Of a stretch of DNA of 64,000 nt, positions 21,246-32,769 are shown in pieces; within the stretch, counting starts at the first letter, position 1; each line of letters starts with the position of its first letter. Both the position numbers and the translations under genes were made by a program. The stretch is taken from positions 62,001 through 126,000 of the forward strand of contig JANVFP010000027.1 of assembly GCA_027919835.1 (NCBI GenBank), written 5' to 3'. The notes under the pieces were generated by a model, which was not told the DNA's origin, did not search any database, and worked only from the letters and a program-made list of their open reading frames with translations. This DNA comes from Lentinula raphanica. Its lineage: Eukaryota > Basidiomycota > Agaricomycetes > Agaricales > Omphalotaceae.

Positions 21246-23206
21246 CATCAGGAAAAACCTAAAATGAATATTCGGACAAACAATGCTATATTTTGACACC
21301 CTTGTAAAATTATAGCATAATTTAGCATATTTTACCAAACATTGTCTCATTCAAGAATATCACTTACATAAATACACAGAATATGTTCAGATAATAAGTG
21401 ATATACAGCAAGGTGTAGTTGCTAAAATGACACGAGTCTTCGTTGCTTCACCGTTTCACTATGTCATCATGTAGTTGTCTCTGCATTGGCTGTTTTGTGA
21501 GCGCGTGAGTTGTGGAATGTGCAAGACTTGGTTTGACGGGTTTGGCAGTGATTGATGTCGAAATGGAAGCAGAATGAGGCGAGGCGGCAGGCCTCAGAAG
21601 GGATTGATGTCTTTGTTTTTGGAGGCACAACAATGTCATTTTCTACAGTGCTACTGTCAGTGGGCAAGAAACTCTTGGTCACATTCTCTTACTCACCATC
21701 TGGCTCATGAGCATCCTTCCTCTCAAACTTGCACTTGTGTTCCAGCGGTTACTTTGTGGTCTCGTCATTACCATTGTGTATTTCTACGTGTGAGAGCGAG
21801 GATTTGTTCCACATGATGAAGTTCTAAGTGGAAAGATTCTCAGATACCATGAGGAGTCCAGTCGGGCCTGCTGATAAGAGTGGCGAGGTGGATGTGGTCT
21901 TAGGTAGAAGTGCCACAAGTAGTCGAAGGGCTGTGAGAGAAAGCTGGGCCCAAGGCCGGGCCTTGCCGGCAATGGCAAAAATTGATCACATGTTGCTTAC
22001 ATCTTTGTTGATTTCTCAAACAGGCTTCAGTTCGAACTTCTTTCTGTACAACAACCATGACCGGGACCAGGTGCGTCTGCTATCTAGTGGAAAAAGGTTT
22101 CACTTGATCATTGTATAAGGTATAGCCTTGTATGCCATCCAATAAGTAATTACTGCTCAATCAACACTGCATGTTCCGCTTGACTTGGGCGCCCTCAGTC
22201 TTCTGGAATCTGCTGGGATTTCTGCAACTCATGTCCTAACTTCCTGACTTGTCAATAAACCTGTGGTACGATAGTGATACCTCTTTTGCTATCATCATGC
22301 ATTGACAGCCTTTTCCTAATGTATCTGTAGATGCTCACAATAATGAAATCTTTGCTAGTTGAGTCGGTAAGTGTCACTCCAGTTTTGTGACCATAGCTCT
22401 AAGCTGACTACTAGCACATCCAGTGTGGCCGCTTTTGGAATCATAGATGATAGATCATCATAGTTGCAAGCTCATGAGGTCCGTCTTCCATCCATGTGCC
22501 GGTGCCTACAATTATCGCTCACTTTAGCAACTGCTCTTCCTGGCAGTGTCGCTTTGATTCAGTGACTGCTCTTTCCGGTTACTGGTGTCGCTTCCAAATT
22601 TCAATCTGCACTCGCATTTGCACTTGAACTTGACCTCGCACTCACACTCAAACTTGCACTCAAACTTGCACTCGAGCTCGCCCTTGCACTTGCCCTCATA
22701 CTCACCCTTGCACTCACACTCGCATTTGCAGTTGCACTGAAACTAACACTCGAACTCACAACTTGGACTCGCAAACTCGAAATTGGACTCGCAAACTCGA
22801 ACTCGGACTCACGAATCGAACTCAGACTTGAACTCGGAGTAGGCTCGAACTCAGACTCAGACTCAAATTGGACACATACTCAAATTCACTCGCAGTGTAC
22901 TAGATGATGTTGTATAAGGTCGCATATATATTTTTTCAATTTCAATTATTCTGAAAACTACAGTCATTTGAAGTAGAATTGAGCGATCATTGAAGAAAAT
23001 GCACTATAAGATATGCTTCGATATGAGAATAGTTAGCAGGAATATGGGAGAATAAGGCAGAATCGGACAATATCTATAAGGGAGGTGTCACATTGCTGCC
23101 ATACTCTGCCAGACTGCTATACATGTATTATTGTGCTAGATTTTGCATAAATTTTACATTTTTTGTCATTCTTTTGCATAATATGAGTTTGAGGGTTTTC
23201 CTGATG
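21246..23206. mobile_element. 1961-bp TIR element inserted in the ankyrin array
   Basis: The left end CATCAGGAAAAACCT and right end AGGGTTTTCCTGATG form inverted repeats of about 28 bp with several mismatches. Flanks CAACTT and TTGAAGG rejoin as CAACTTGAAGG, the normal ankyrin-unit sequence, leaving TT as a possible 2-bp duplication. The interior has short ORFs only, no recognisable transposase, and a period-6 simple repeat (22595-22880). Superfamily unknown. Confidence 0.8.
22595..22880 (+). repeat. Degenerate hexanucleotide repeat
   Basis: Imperfect runs of ACTCGC/ACTTGC/ACTCAA-type 6-mers over about 290 bp inside the TIR element; non-coding. Confidence 0.75.
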
Positions 23207-23208
23207 TT

Positions 23209-24830
23209 GAAGGGCTGAGCCATACTTTTCTCCCTGAGCATTGATATCTGCACCATGGGCTAAAAGAATTTCAACAATAGCTGTTTGACCACAATATGCT
23301 GCAGCTTGAAGGGCTGAGCCATACACTCCTCCCTGAGCATTGATATCTGCACCATGGGCTAAAAGAATTTCAACAATAGCTGCTTCACCCCAATATGCTG
23401 CAACTTGAAGGGCTGAGCCATACTTTTCTCCCTGAGCATTGATATCTGCACCATGAGCTAAAAGAATGTCAACAATAGCTGTTTGATCGTGGCATGCTGC
23501 AGCTTGAAGGGCTGAGCCATACTTTCCTCCTTGAGCATTGATATCTGCACCATGTGCTAAAAGAATTTCAACAATAGCTGTTTGACCCCGATATGCTGCA
23601 AGTTGAAGGGCTGAGTCATATGCTCCTCCCTGAGCATTGATATCTGCACCATGGGCTAAAAGAATTTCAACAATAGCTGCTTCACCCCAATATGCTGCAA
23701 CTTGAAGGGCTGAGCCATACACTCCTCCCTGAGCATTGATATCTGCACCATGGGCTAAAAGAATTTCAACAATAGCTGTTTGACCACAATATGCTGCAGC
23801 TTGAAGGGCTGAGCCATACACTCCTCCCTGAGCATTGATATCTGCACCATGGGCTAAAAGAATTTCAACAATAGCTGCTTCACCCCAATATGCTGCAACT
23901 TGAAGGGCTGAGCCATACTTTTCTCCCTGAGCATTGATATCTTCACCATGGGCTAAAAGAATTTCAACAATAGCTGTTTGACCCCGATATGCTGCAACTT
24001 GAAGGGCTGAGCCATACTGTTCTCCCTGAGCATTGATATCTGCACCATGGGCTAAAAGAATGTCAACAATAGCTGTTTGATCATGGCATGCTGCAGCTTG
24101 AAGGGCTGAGCCATACTTTCCTCCTTGAGCATTGATATCTGCACCATGGGCTAAAAGAATTTCAACAATAGCTGTTTGACCCCGATATGCTGCAGCTTGA
24201 AGGATTGAGCCATACTCTCTTCCTTGAGCATTCATATCTGCACCATGGGCTAAAAGAATTTCAACAATAGCTGTTTGACCCCGATATGCTGCAGCTTGAA
24301 GGATTGAGCCATACTCTCTTCCTTGAGCATTCATATCTGCACCATGGGCTAAGAGAATTTCAACAATAGCTGTTTGACCCCGATATGCTGCAGCTTGAAG
24401 GGCTGAGCCATACTCTCCTCCCTGAGCATTGATATCTGCACCATGGGCTAAGAGCATTTCAACAATAGCTGTTTGACCCTGATATGCTGCAGCTTGCAGG
24501 GCTGAGCCATACTTTCCTCCCTGAGCATTTATATCTGCACCATGGGCTAAAAGAATTTCAACAATAGCTGTTTGATCATGGCATACTGCAGTTTGAAGGG
24601 CTGAGCCATACTGTCCTCCATGAGCATTGATATCTGCACCATGTGCTAAAAGAATTTCAACAATAGCTGTTTGATCCTGGCATACTGCAGTTTGAAGGGC
24701 TGAGCCATACTGTCCTCCATGAGCATTGATATCTGCACCATGTGCTACGAGAGTTTCAACAATAGCTGTTTGACCCTGATATGCTGCAGCTTGAAGGGCT
24801 GTGCCATATTTTCCTCCAAGGGCATTAACA
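23209..24830 (-). repeat. Ankyrin repeat array B
   Basis: About 17 units of 99 bp, same consensus as array A, with xxxx variants YRGQ, CHDQ, CQDQ, YCGQ and YWGEA, and substitutions such as INAHGG and MNAQGR. The first unit (24830-24930, FNGFKDVIEVFIEYGADVN) is diver-gent and probably marks the ancestral N-terminal cap. Confidence 0.92.
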
Positions 24831-24970
24831 TCTGCACCATATTCTATAAACACTTCTATAACATCTTTGAAACCATTGAATGCTGCTGATTGAATTGCAT
24901 GTCCCAATGCAGTCTTTATGCTAATTTTATCTAATATATATATATTTGTTAGAAATGTTTGACATTTACT

Positions 24971-25233
24971 GTCCCATTTCAATCACCTCAGCAGTCACGG
25001 GTGACAGCAGTCAAAATTTTGCTGAACTGTCACAGATGTCACAGGTCCCTACAGCTCCTGCCAAAAAAGAATTCCCATGCTGGACAAAAATATTGCCCAT
25101 AGGCCAAAAATGGCCTTGACCTGCCAAAATTTTTCCGTAAGGTCATGGCAGATGAACAACAGCCCTGCTGAAAATAAAACTTTGGCAGGTCTGTCACAGG
25201 TCACACCGCCTGCTGAAATGATTGAAATAGGAC
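24971..25233. mobile_element. Small inverted-repeat element in an NLR intron
   Basis: GTCCCATTTCAATCACCTCA at the left and the complement of TGATTGAAATAGGAC at the right form inverted ends of about 24 bp with 3 mismatches. It lies in a 333-nt intron (25263-24931) that would otherwise be about 70 nt. No clear target duplication and no ORF. Confidence 0.6.
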
Positions 25234-27187
25234 AACATTAATTAATTTTATCATATCACAAACCTGAATTCAATATAGCCTTTAGCTTGAATTTTACATC
25301 ATTGTGAAATTTTGCACAATCTGAACTATCTCTGTTTACTAATCTTCTTGCACTTTTATGTAATCCAAAGAATGCAATAATATCCAATATATTGCAGTCC
25401 TCCAATTTTGCAATCACTTGCAATCTTTGTTCTACAATGTAATTTCTCTTCCATTTTGAAAAGGAATTACTCTTCAGAAAGGTCTCTGTGAGTTTCATGG
25501 TATGCTCAGATGAAATTTCTTCCCTCTCATTGTATTGGCTATGTTCTGCCCAATATTGAGTTGCATATTGCTCAAATGAGATAATATTCCATGTATATCT
25601 ATAATCTTGTTGCATCCCTATCTCTGTGTAAACATGTTGTTGTAAAAGATAAATGATACACATCTGTGCTATAATATTGTGGGCTAAATGTGCATTGATT
25701 TCAAATAATCCTCCTGCATTATCGTGATTATCAAGTAGGAATTCTTTTACAGATGCATGTGCAAGTTGCACAATTTTATCTTCATCAATAGTAACCAATG
25801 TAGTATTGATGATTTTCTCCAACCCACCCAACAATTGTGCATTACAATCAACTACTAGTGATTCCAGATCAATTGAACAGATAACTGCAACTTGTTGCAG
25901 TTATAGAGGCTCAAAAGAATGTAAAAGCCATAAGAGAATATGATGTGTTTCTTTAGCATATTTACTCTTCTTACTCTTCTTAATAGCTTCAGCATATGTT
26001 TCCTGCAAATCTGAAGGTAATATGGTTAATTCTTTTTTGATTGTTGCTGTTGTAGCACAATCTCCTAATGTCTGAAGTTGACAATCAATGTAGCGAAATC
26101 TGTTTCATTCTTTAGCTTGAATTGAAAAAAGTAATATATAATCTCAAACTTACCCTCCATCTGCTTTTTCCATTAATGTTGTTTTGACTTCATCTTTCAA
26201 AGCTGCAAGGTTTGTACTCTCAAATACAAATTGCAATTGGTTTTCCACATAGGTTGCAATATCTTCATCTACCTTGTCATTACTACTCATGAAAACTGTC
26301 CAGCAATTCTTCCCTTCAAAATGATGATGATTACGGCTTGAAATCATAATCTTTACAGGAAATAATTGATGCAATAGAGCAAGAAAATTCAAGACCATAG
26401 ATTCATCTTTAGAAACACATTCATCCAGAGCATCAATTATAATGCAAATTTGATGCTGCTTCTGGGTCAGATCCTGTGTAATTGCTTTCAGAGTATCAGC
26501 TATTGCAGAATTGGTAGGCTTGGAATGAGAAAGCCCATGCTTTGATAACTCATGTAGTTTCTTCAATGCAGGATGGATTCCATTATTTTGAGCTCCCATT
26601 TGCAAAAGGAGTGATAATAAGAATCCTTGGTAACTTGTATTGCCTCCAGTATTGTCACGAGTATCAAAGTAGTGACAAATGATCAAGCTGGAGGATTCCA
26701 TTTCTCTCAGTTCATTAATTATACCTGTACTAAAAATTTTAACCTATCAGTGATTTTTTGAGCAGCTGAAGAACTGGTGCACTTACATCAAGACAGTTTT
26801 GCCTGATCCAGCTGCAATGCAATAATGAATAACTTGATCACAAATAATGACAATGATTATATGTATTACCTTTGCCTTGAATCCACAGAATGCCTGCATT
26901 TTCCTTCCACTTCAAGTAAGTTGGATCTTCAAAGATCCATTGGCCTGTCCCATCAACTCTTTGATTAAATGCTGTAGCAAAATGGATAGAATAATCTGGA
27001 GCTGCAAGCCACTCTTTCAATTTGCTTTCTTCATCACTGGAGAGATCTAAATATTAAATCATTATTATTGAATAGTGGCAGCCCTGATATTCTACTCACT
27101 ATAATAATTGGTGTTGATATCTCTTCCTGATACATTGATTGTTGAATCACTGATGTTGAAATCGTGTGCATCACTGAATGTATTCAT

Positions 27188-27505
27188 TCTTGCAAATAGA
27201 TTAAGTATCCCTCCAAACAGTAGTTTACCTGAGAAATCTCACCTTCTGTACTATGTAGCTGTCATTGTCAGTGCAAATATTCAATAATAAATATCAACAT
27301 CACATAATAAATATTCATTTACCTTTGTTTGGTAATCCCTTGTAAGACAACGTAGTGAGGGGCAAAAGCTGGACTATGTTAAAGCAGCAGTCCTTATATA
27401 TGAGTTTCCCAACTCAATGCTGTGCCCATTCAATGGAATATACCCTGATATACCTTGTGACACTGGTATAATTCATATCTTCATACATATTCCATTGTGC
27501 CCTCA
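27188..27505. other. NLR upstream region
   Basis: AT-rich sequence upstream of the NLR start codon; probable promoter on the minus strand. No other feature seen. It ends with CCTCA, the target duplication of the TRIM. Confidence 0.45.
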
Positions 27506-27940
27506 TGTAGCGGAACGGGCCGCTACGGTTTCCATCCCGGCCGAACTAGGGTAACAAGAGCCTAGAAGCGGGGGATTGGGCATATCTACTGTGACTGATG
27601 GCTGTTAAATTGGGACAGGTAGTCCAATGGTTCGCTGCGTGCAATTCCAGCGTGTTCCATTTTAGTCAGCATCATTACATTTGGTGCTACCGCAGGGGTC
27701 TTGTGTTCGAACCCTGTTGGTACCGATTACCTTCAGATACCCCAGGCCTCGAACAGGAGGGGGGTATGTAGCGGAACGGGCCGCTACGGTTTCCATCCCG
27801 GCCGAACTAGGGTAACAAGAGCCTAGAAGCGGGGGATTGGGCATATCTACTGTGACTGATGGCTGTTAAATTGGGACAGGTAGTCCAACGGTTCGCTGCG
27901 TGCAATTCCAGCGTGTTCCATTTTAGTCAGCATCGTTACA
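27506..27940 (+). mobile_element. TRIM (terminal-repeat retrotransposon in miniature)
   Basis: Two 174-bp direct repeats (27506-27679 and 27767-27940; TGTAGCGG...CATTACA/CGTTACA, two differences seen) enclose 87 bp. Flanks carry a perfect 5-bp duplication CCTCA (27501-27505 and 27941-27945). Two nt after the left LTR is TGGTGCTACCGCAGGGG, a tRNA-type primer binding site complementary to a ...GCACCA 3' end. A purine tract AGGAGGGGGG precedes the right LTR. There is no coding capacity, so it depends on another element's proteins. It could be mistaken for a tandem duplication without these signals. Confidence 0.93.
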
Positions 27941-27945
27941 CCTCA

Positions 27946-29302
27946 ACCCTGACAGCTGCTATGAGCTCTTATTGATTATCAGATGATCAGGCTTCCAAAA
28001 TCATGGTCTAAGACTGTCAAGGGCAACCTGTCCATGAATTGAATTGAATTAAATTATACACAGCTCCACCACACTGGTGGGGTCCCAAATACTAGGAACA
28101 GCCGGCACTAACAGCCCCATCTGCAGTGATCTCAACCTGCAAAGAGGAAGGTAGACTGCAGGGGGGATGAAAGCGGAGGGGGATACAATGAGTATCAGTA
28201 TAGTAGTAGTAGGTCTACACATAGGTCATATATGCCATCAACTATCCTCATCCTTGTCATCAGATATGTGTAACCAGAGAAGCATCGGAGTTAGAAGGAG
28301 TGGGAGAGAGTTAGAGTTAGGGAGAGGGAGAGAGTCAGAGTTAGGGAAAGAGTAAGAGTTAGAGTTAGGGAGTCAGAATTATGGAGGGTGGGTGAGTGAG
28401 AAGAGTTAGAGTTAGAGAGTCAGAGTTAGGGTGAGAGGGTGAGTGAGAAGAGTCAGAGTTAGGGAGAGTGGGAGAGTCAGAGAGTCAGGAGAGTCAGAGT
28501 TAGGGTGAGTGGGAGGGTGAGAAGCCATGTTTTGTCTAGTACCTACCACCAAGGTCCAATCAAATGGCACCGAATGGCACTTACTGAGAAAGACAATTTT
28601 AATGAATGCTTTCAGCACATTTTGTACACAGTATGAATGAGGATGAATGACCCATGGATGAATGGCCAGGTCTAAAGCACTGAAACTTGGGCTTAAGACT
28701 CATGATCATCAGTGGAGGAGATTGATAGAGCCAATTGAGACAGAAGAGAGGAGAGAGACAAAGGAAAGCTTGAATTTCTGGGCATAGACATATAGAGATT
28801 GTGTCAAAGCAGTAGTAACATATCGAGGTAGTGGCAGCAGTAGTAGTAACAACATATTGAGGTACTTAGCAGTAGTCAACATAGCACAGGTTGTGGATGG
28901 TCAAACAAGACTATGTATGAGTGATGCAACATCAAGGAAGCATTTGCAAAGTAGGACAAGAACTTGTACGCATATTAGGAGTGTGAACAACCACAGCATG
29001 AGACGGAGACGGACTTGGAAGAACATAGAAGGGTTGTTAAAGTCAGAGAGAGAGAGAGAAAGGGCAGAGACTGTATGTAGACGGAGACAGAGACAGACGA
29101 TTCGGTGTTCGGTATTCAATATCAGGGACTGGTATTTGAGAATTGGATATCGAGATTGAGCAGGAAACGAGAACGTGAAGCGGAACACAAACGAAGAAGA
29201 AAAAGTTTTGTTTTTGTGTAAACTGAAGCGTTTCGTTCAACAAACAAAAAAGAAGAAAAAACTCGAACCCTCCTCCCTGTCCCTATACTACTTTATACCA
29301 CC
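27946..29302. other. Non-coding spacer with low-complexity DNA
   Basis: No supported gene. 28296-28530 is a purine-rich degenerate repeat; 28670-28760 resembles 16900-17060. The remaining ORFs are short and compositionally biased. Confidence 0.45.
28296..28530 (+). repeat. Purine-rich degenerate repeat (GAGTTAGAG/GTCAGAGTTAGGG)
   Basis: About 235 bp of imperfect GAGTTAGGGAGAGTCAGAG-like units. It contains TTAGGG words but not in telomeric register. Confidence 0.75.
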
Positions 29303-30290
29303 TCAACGACCCCCTCTCCCTCCCATCCCACCACCCCTCCTCGCCTTCCACACTCCTCCTCCACCGGCGGCACCACCTCCGCTGCTACCTTTCTTATCCC
29401 CACCGACAACCGTGAACCCATCATCATCATCTCCTTTAGGAGGAGCGGGAGCAGGTGAAGCAGTCCAACTGGGTACATTCGAGTTCGTCCCTCCTCCTCC
29501 TTCCCTGCTGACAGACACACCAGAGGCAGCAGCGTTCGCCTTGGCCTCCTCCCTCGCTCTCCATCCTCCCCTAGACGCGCCGAGTGCGCCGGGGACGTAT
29601 TTGCCTTGGGAAGCCGGAGCGGGGCTTTCGGATCTGGTGGGTCCCTCGGTGCGTTGACGGGTGGGGGTTCCTGGGACGGAGGACAGAGGTGTGTTGGACG
29701 AAGAGGTGGTAGTGGTTGTCGTGCTGGATCATTAGATGGAGAGAAACAGAGAAGATAACAATTGGACTCGATGGGACCGGACGAAAATAATGTGATGAAT
29801 CTCACCTGTATCACCACCGACACCGCCGAACCCGCGTTCCAACGGGCTCACCATGCGCATGACGTCCTCGATCCTCACCTCGCTATACACCTCCCCGAGT
29901 CTTTGGAGGAGTCTGTCGAGCACAGCGTTGTGCAACGAGGGTATGTACCTCCCGTAGATCTTTTTGTTGGTACATTTCGATGCGCCTTTCTTCGTATCCG
30001 CTTTCCCTCCTCCGTCTTTCTCCTCCTCAGCCTCCTTCTCGTCTTCGTCGTCCTCACTGGAGAGCTCCCTCACCAACGGCCCGACCTTGTCCACGAGACC
30101 CAGCGGGTCAAACTTGGTCTGTAACGCGTGGTATAGGTCTTGAACTGTTTTTGGTGCCAGAGGCAGGATGTGTGTCGAGAGGAGGGAGGCGAGGAGGGAG
30201 GTCCGGGTTGGGGCGGGGGGTGTACCACCTGAACCAGTGGAGGTGGAGGTGGAAGATCTATGATCGAGCTCCTTTGGATCCGTAGGTCTT
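29303..30290 (-). pseudogene. eIF3a (TIF32) copy with internal deletion
   Basis: The minus strand from about 30290 encodes part of the N-terminal region of eukaryotic initiation factor 3 subunit a: LLASLLSTHILPLAPKTVQD, FDPLGLVDKVGPLVREL, then KKIYGRYIPSLHNAVLDRLL and EVRIEDVMRMVSPLERGF. A GTGAGA donor follows at 29805. The next open part (about 29710-29303) is the extreme C terminus typical of fungal eIF3a (KYVPGALGA, GGWRAREEAK, DDGFTVVGGDKKG, VWKARRGGG). The PCI domain and the long helical region, some 600 residues, are absent, and the true N terminus is not visible. eIF3a is essential, so a full copy should exist elsewhere; this one looks like a deleted duplicate. Confidence 0.7.
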
Positions 30291-31309
30291 GCGCGGGAGG
30301 AGTTCGTCGATGATGGATGAATAAAGACGAGATGGTACTACTAGGGCGGTCGGTGTCTCATAGTACGTATGAAGGTTGCTTCGGATGGATTGTTTTCCAT
30401 GCAATTGTGATGGACGATGTAAAATACTAGGTGGTACGAGGACACCCGTAGCTGTAGGAGCTTCGCGAAGTAGTCCGATAAGTCTCGAAGATTACTTCGC
30501 GAAGTAACCCGAGTGGCTCTCGAAGCTCAAAAAACCCTTTCGGGCAGGCCAGTAGGGCTCCGGGGGGTGCTCGGCTATTTAGTATATTTATTAATATTCA
30601 ATAATTCTTTTATTATTTAATAGGTATATTATAATAAATCTACTTCGCGAAGCTATGCTGCACTTCGCGAAGTGACTACGTTTACGACAATCATGGAATC
30701 AGGTAAATTAGGGTTACATCATTACGTCATTGATTTCCTTTTTGGGTTATGGTATTTTTGAATAGAAAAATGCATGTTATGATATCATTGATTTTGGGAT
30801 GCTAAAAATCACAGATGAATCCAAAAATGGCTATAGGGAGGCACTGGCTACCTCAGGCACATCAAAATTGCCTAAAAAGGAAATTGGTCCAAAAATAGAA
30901 CTTGATCTCATCAGGTAGCAAAAAATCTGAAAAATTCATGAAAAATACTCAAAAAATTCAGGGTCACCTCAATGGCCCTGAAAATGCGAAATAAAAAAAT
31001 ACGCGACAAGTGTAAAAATTTTTATCACTCCAAATCATACCAGATCCTCTATACATTTAGTATATATGATGTACATGCTATTTTTAGCACCCCTGGTACA
31101 CTCAGACACTCAGAATGGCTTATATCATTTAATGTATTCAGCACACTCAATGCTTATTATACTTAACACACTTAACAATGAAAAAACTCAGAATAGTAGT
31201 AATGTATTACATGCTATTTTTAGCACCCCTAGTACACTCAGACACTTAGAATGGCTTATATCATTCAATATATTCAGCACACTCAATGCTTATTATACTT
31301 AACACACTT

Positions 31310-31870
31310 AACAATGACAAAACTCGGAATAGTAGTAATGTATATCATACTCAACACACTCAACAATGAAAAACCTCAAAATAGTGTTCATGTGTATTAT
31401 ACTTAACACACTTAACACACTTAACAATGAAAAAACTCGGAATAGTAGTAATGTATATCATACTCAACACACTCAACAATGAAAAACCTCAAAATAGTGT
31501 TCATGTGTGTTATACTTAACACACCTAACACACTTAACAATGAAAAACTCGGAATAGTAGTAATGTATATCATACTCAACACACTCAACAATGAAAAACC
31601 TCGAAACAGTGTTCATGTGTATTATACTTAACACACCTAACACACTTAACAATGAAAAAACTCGGAATAGTAGTAATGTATATCATACTCAACACACTCA
31701 ACAATGAAAAACCTCAAAATAGTGTTCATGTGTATTATACTTAACACACCTAACACACTTAACAATGAAAAAACTCGGAATAGTAGTAATGTATATCATA
31801 CTCAACACACTCAACAATGAAAAACCTCGAAACAGTGTTCATGTGTATTATACTTAACATACTCAACACA
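31310..31870 (+). repeat. Tandem repeat of about 118 bp in the left palindrome arm
   Basis: About five copies of a unit containing ACACTCAACAATGAAAAACC and TTAACAATGAAAAAACTCGG. The right arm (33000-33200) has about two, so the arms differ in length here; copy 2 at 46.9 kb has about two per arm. Confidence 0.8.
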
Positions 31871-32083
31871 CTTAACAATGAAAAAACTCAGAACAGTGCT
31901 CATGTGTGTTACACTTAACACACTTCATCAATCAATATAACATACTTAACAATCAAAAACTTGGAGTAGTGTTATCACACATTATACTTAACACACTTCA
32001 TCAGTAAGTATAACATACCTTCAATAGGACATTGTTATACTATGACACACTTATAACAACGAGTTTTGGGCGCTTAAGGGCGC

Positions 32084-32287
32084 TTATTTGGGGTTTTTGA
32101 GACGAAATTCATTAATAGCACACTCAATAATTTTTGTGTGGGCTCTATATTGTGTCAGGATGTTGTCTATATCATATTCCTCTAGATATAATTCGGAGAA
32201 CTCGAAAATACAACCTGTGTGGCTAGCTATACTATAATCTTTTGTAATATAACAGTGTTTTATGTAAATGACAGTGCATACACCCAT
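32084..32287 (-). CDS. Small ORF in palindrome arm (left, reading outward)
   Basis: 67 aa starting at the edge of the spacer and reading toward the left end (contains YIKHCYITKDYSIASHTG and LTQYRAHTKIIECAINEF). The mirror ORF lies at 32557-32769, and the same pair is open in the second type 1 element. No recognised domain. It may be real or merely preserved by arm homogenisation. Confidence 0.3.
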   Translation of the reverse strand: MGVCTVIYIKHCYITKDYSIASHTGCIFEFSELYLEEYDIDNILTQYRAHTKIIECAINEFRLKNPK

Positions 32288-32556
32288 GTTATGAAGTCAA
32301 ACTGCTGCTGGGTCATAAAAAGAGTCATCCTATAACCTATTCTATGTTAACTCTATGTGATACAGCCAAGAGATTTGTAATGGGGGTCATTGAATATGAC
32401 ATCTATTGTTACATGTAAGTGTACACATCTATAGTGTACATGAAACATGTACATGTATATCACAGAGTCTAACCTTTATGATAGCTATCTGAATCATGTA
32501 CAAACACTGCCAGTAGACTGTAGGAGTGCTTTCCTGATGGACCAGCATCAGTATAC

Positions 32557-32769
32557 TTGCATTACATGGACATATGCATTGGCATTTACATAAAACACTG
32601 TTATATCACAAAAGATCATAGTATAGCTAGCCACACAGGTTATATTTTTGAGTTCTCCGAATTATATCTAGAGGAATATGATATAGACAGCATCCTGACA
32701 CAATATAGAGCCCACACAAAAATTATTGAGTGTGCTATTAATGAATTTCGTCTCAAAAACCCCAAATAA
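32557..32769 (+). CDS. Small ORF in palindrome arm (right, reading outward)
   Basis: 70-aa mirror of 32084-32287 (MHYMDICIGIYIKHCYITKD start). Divergent transcription from the central spacer would read both copies. No function can be given. Confidence 0.3.
   Translation: MHYMDICIGIYIKHCYITKDHSIASHTGYIFEFSELYLEEYDIDSILTQYRAHTKIIECAINEFRLKNPK

Larger units (their letters stand above)
18739..27187 (-). pseudogene. NACHT-ankyrin NLR (STAND) gene, interrupted by a TIR element
   Basis: Fungal NLR receptor, presumably for non-self recognition. Exons (minus): 27187-27100, 27046-26870, 26811-26787, 26729-26154, 26099-25264, and 24930 to the array end. N terminus FSDAHDFNISDSTINVSGRD is typical of fungal NACHT proteins. 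The NACHT domain has Walker A AGSGKTVL (split by an intron) and Walker B ICIIIDALDEC; a winged-helix segment follows (LGDCATTATIKKELTILP, VQLAHASVKEFLL). About 17 ankyrin units (24830-23209) and then about 25 more (21243-18739) follow in the same frame once the element at 21246-23206 is set aside. A TAA at 25901-25903 (in EPL-stop-LQQVAV) and a TAA at 18739 break the frame; both are explained by CAA to TAA. NACHT proteins oligomerise on ligand binding, with the ankyrins as sensor. Gene model is good; it looks inactive in this copy. Confidence 0.88.

Noticed and set aside
18739..24830. CRISPR-like array (regular 99-bp repeats)
   Set aside because: The units are 33-codon ankyrin repeats in an open frame of a eukaryotic gene; there are no spacers.
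27506..27940. tRNA gene suggested by GTGTTCGAACCCTG
   Set aside because: There is no cloverleaf; the TGGTGC site 2 nt after the LTR is a primer binding site and the rest is internal TRIM sequence.
28296..28530. Interstitial telomere tract (TTAGGG words)
   Set aside because: Units are mixed purine-rich repeats without a 6-bp register.
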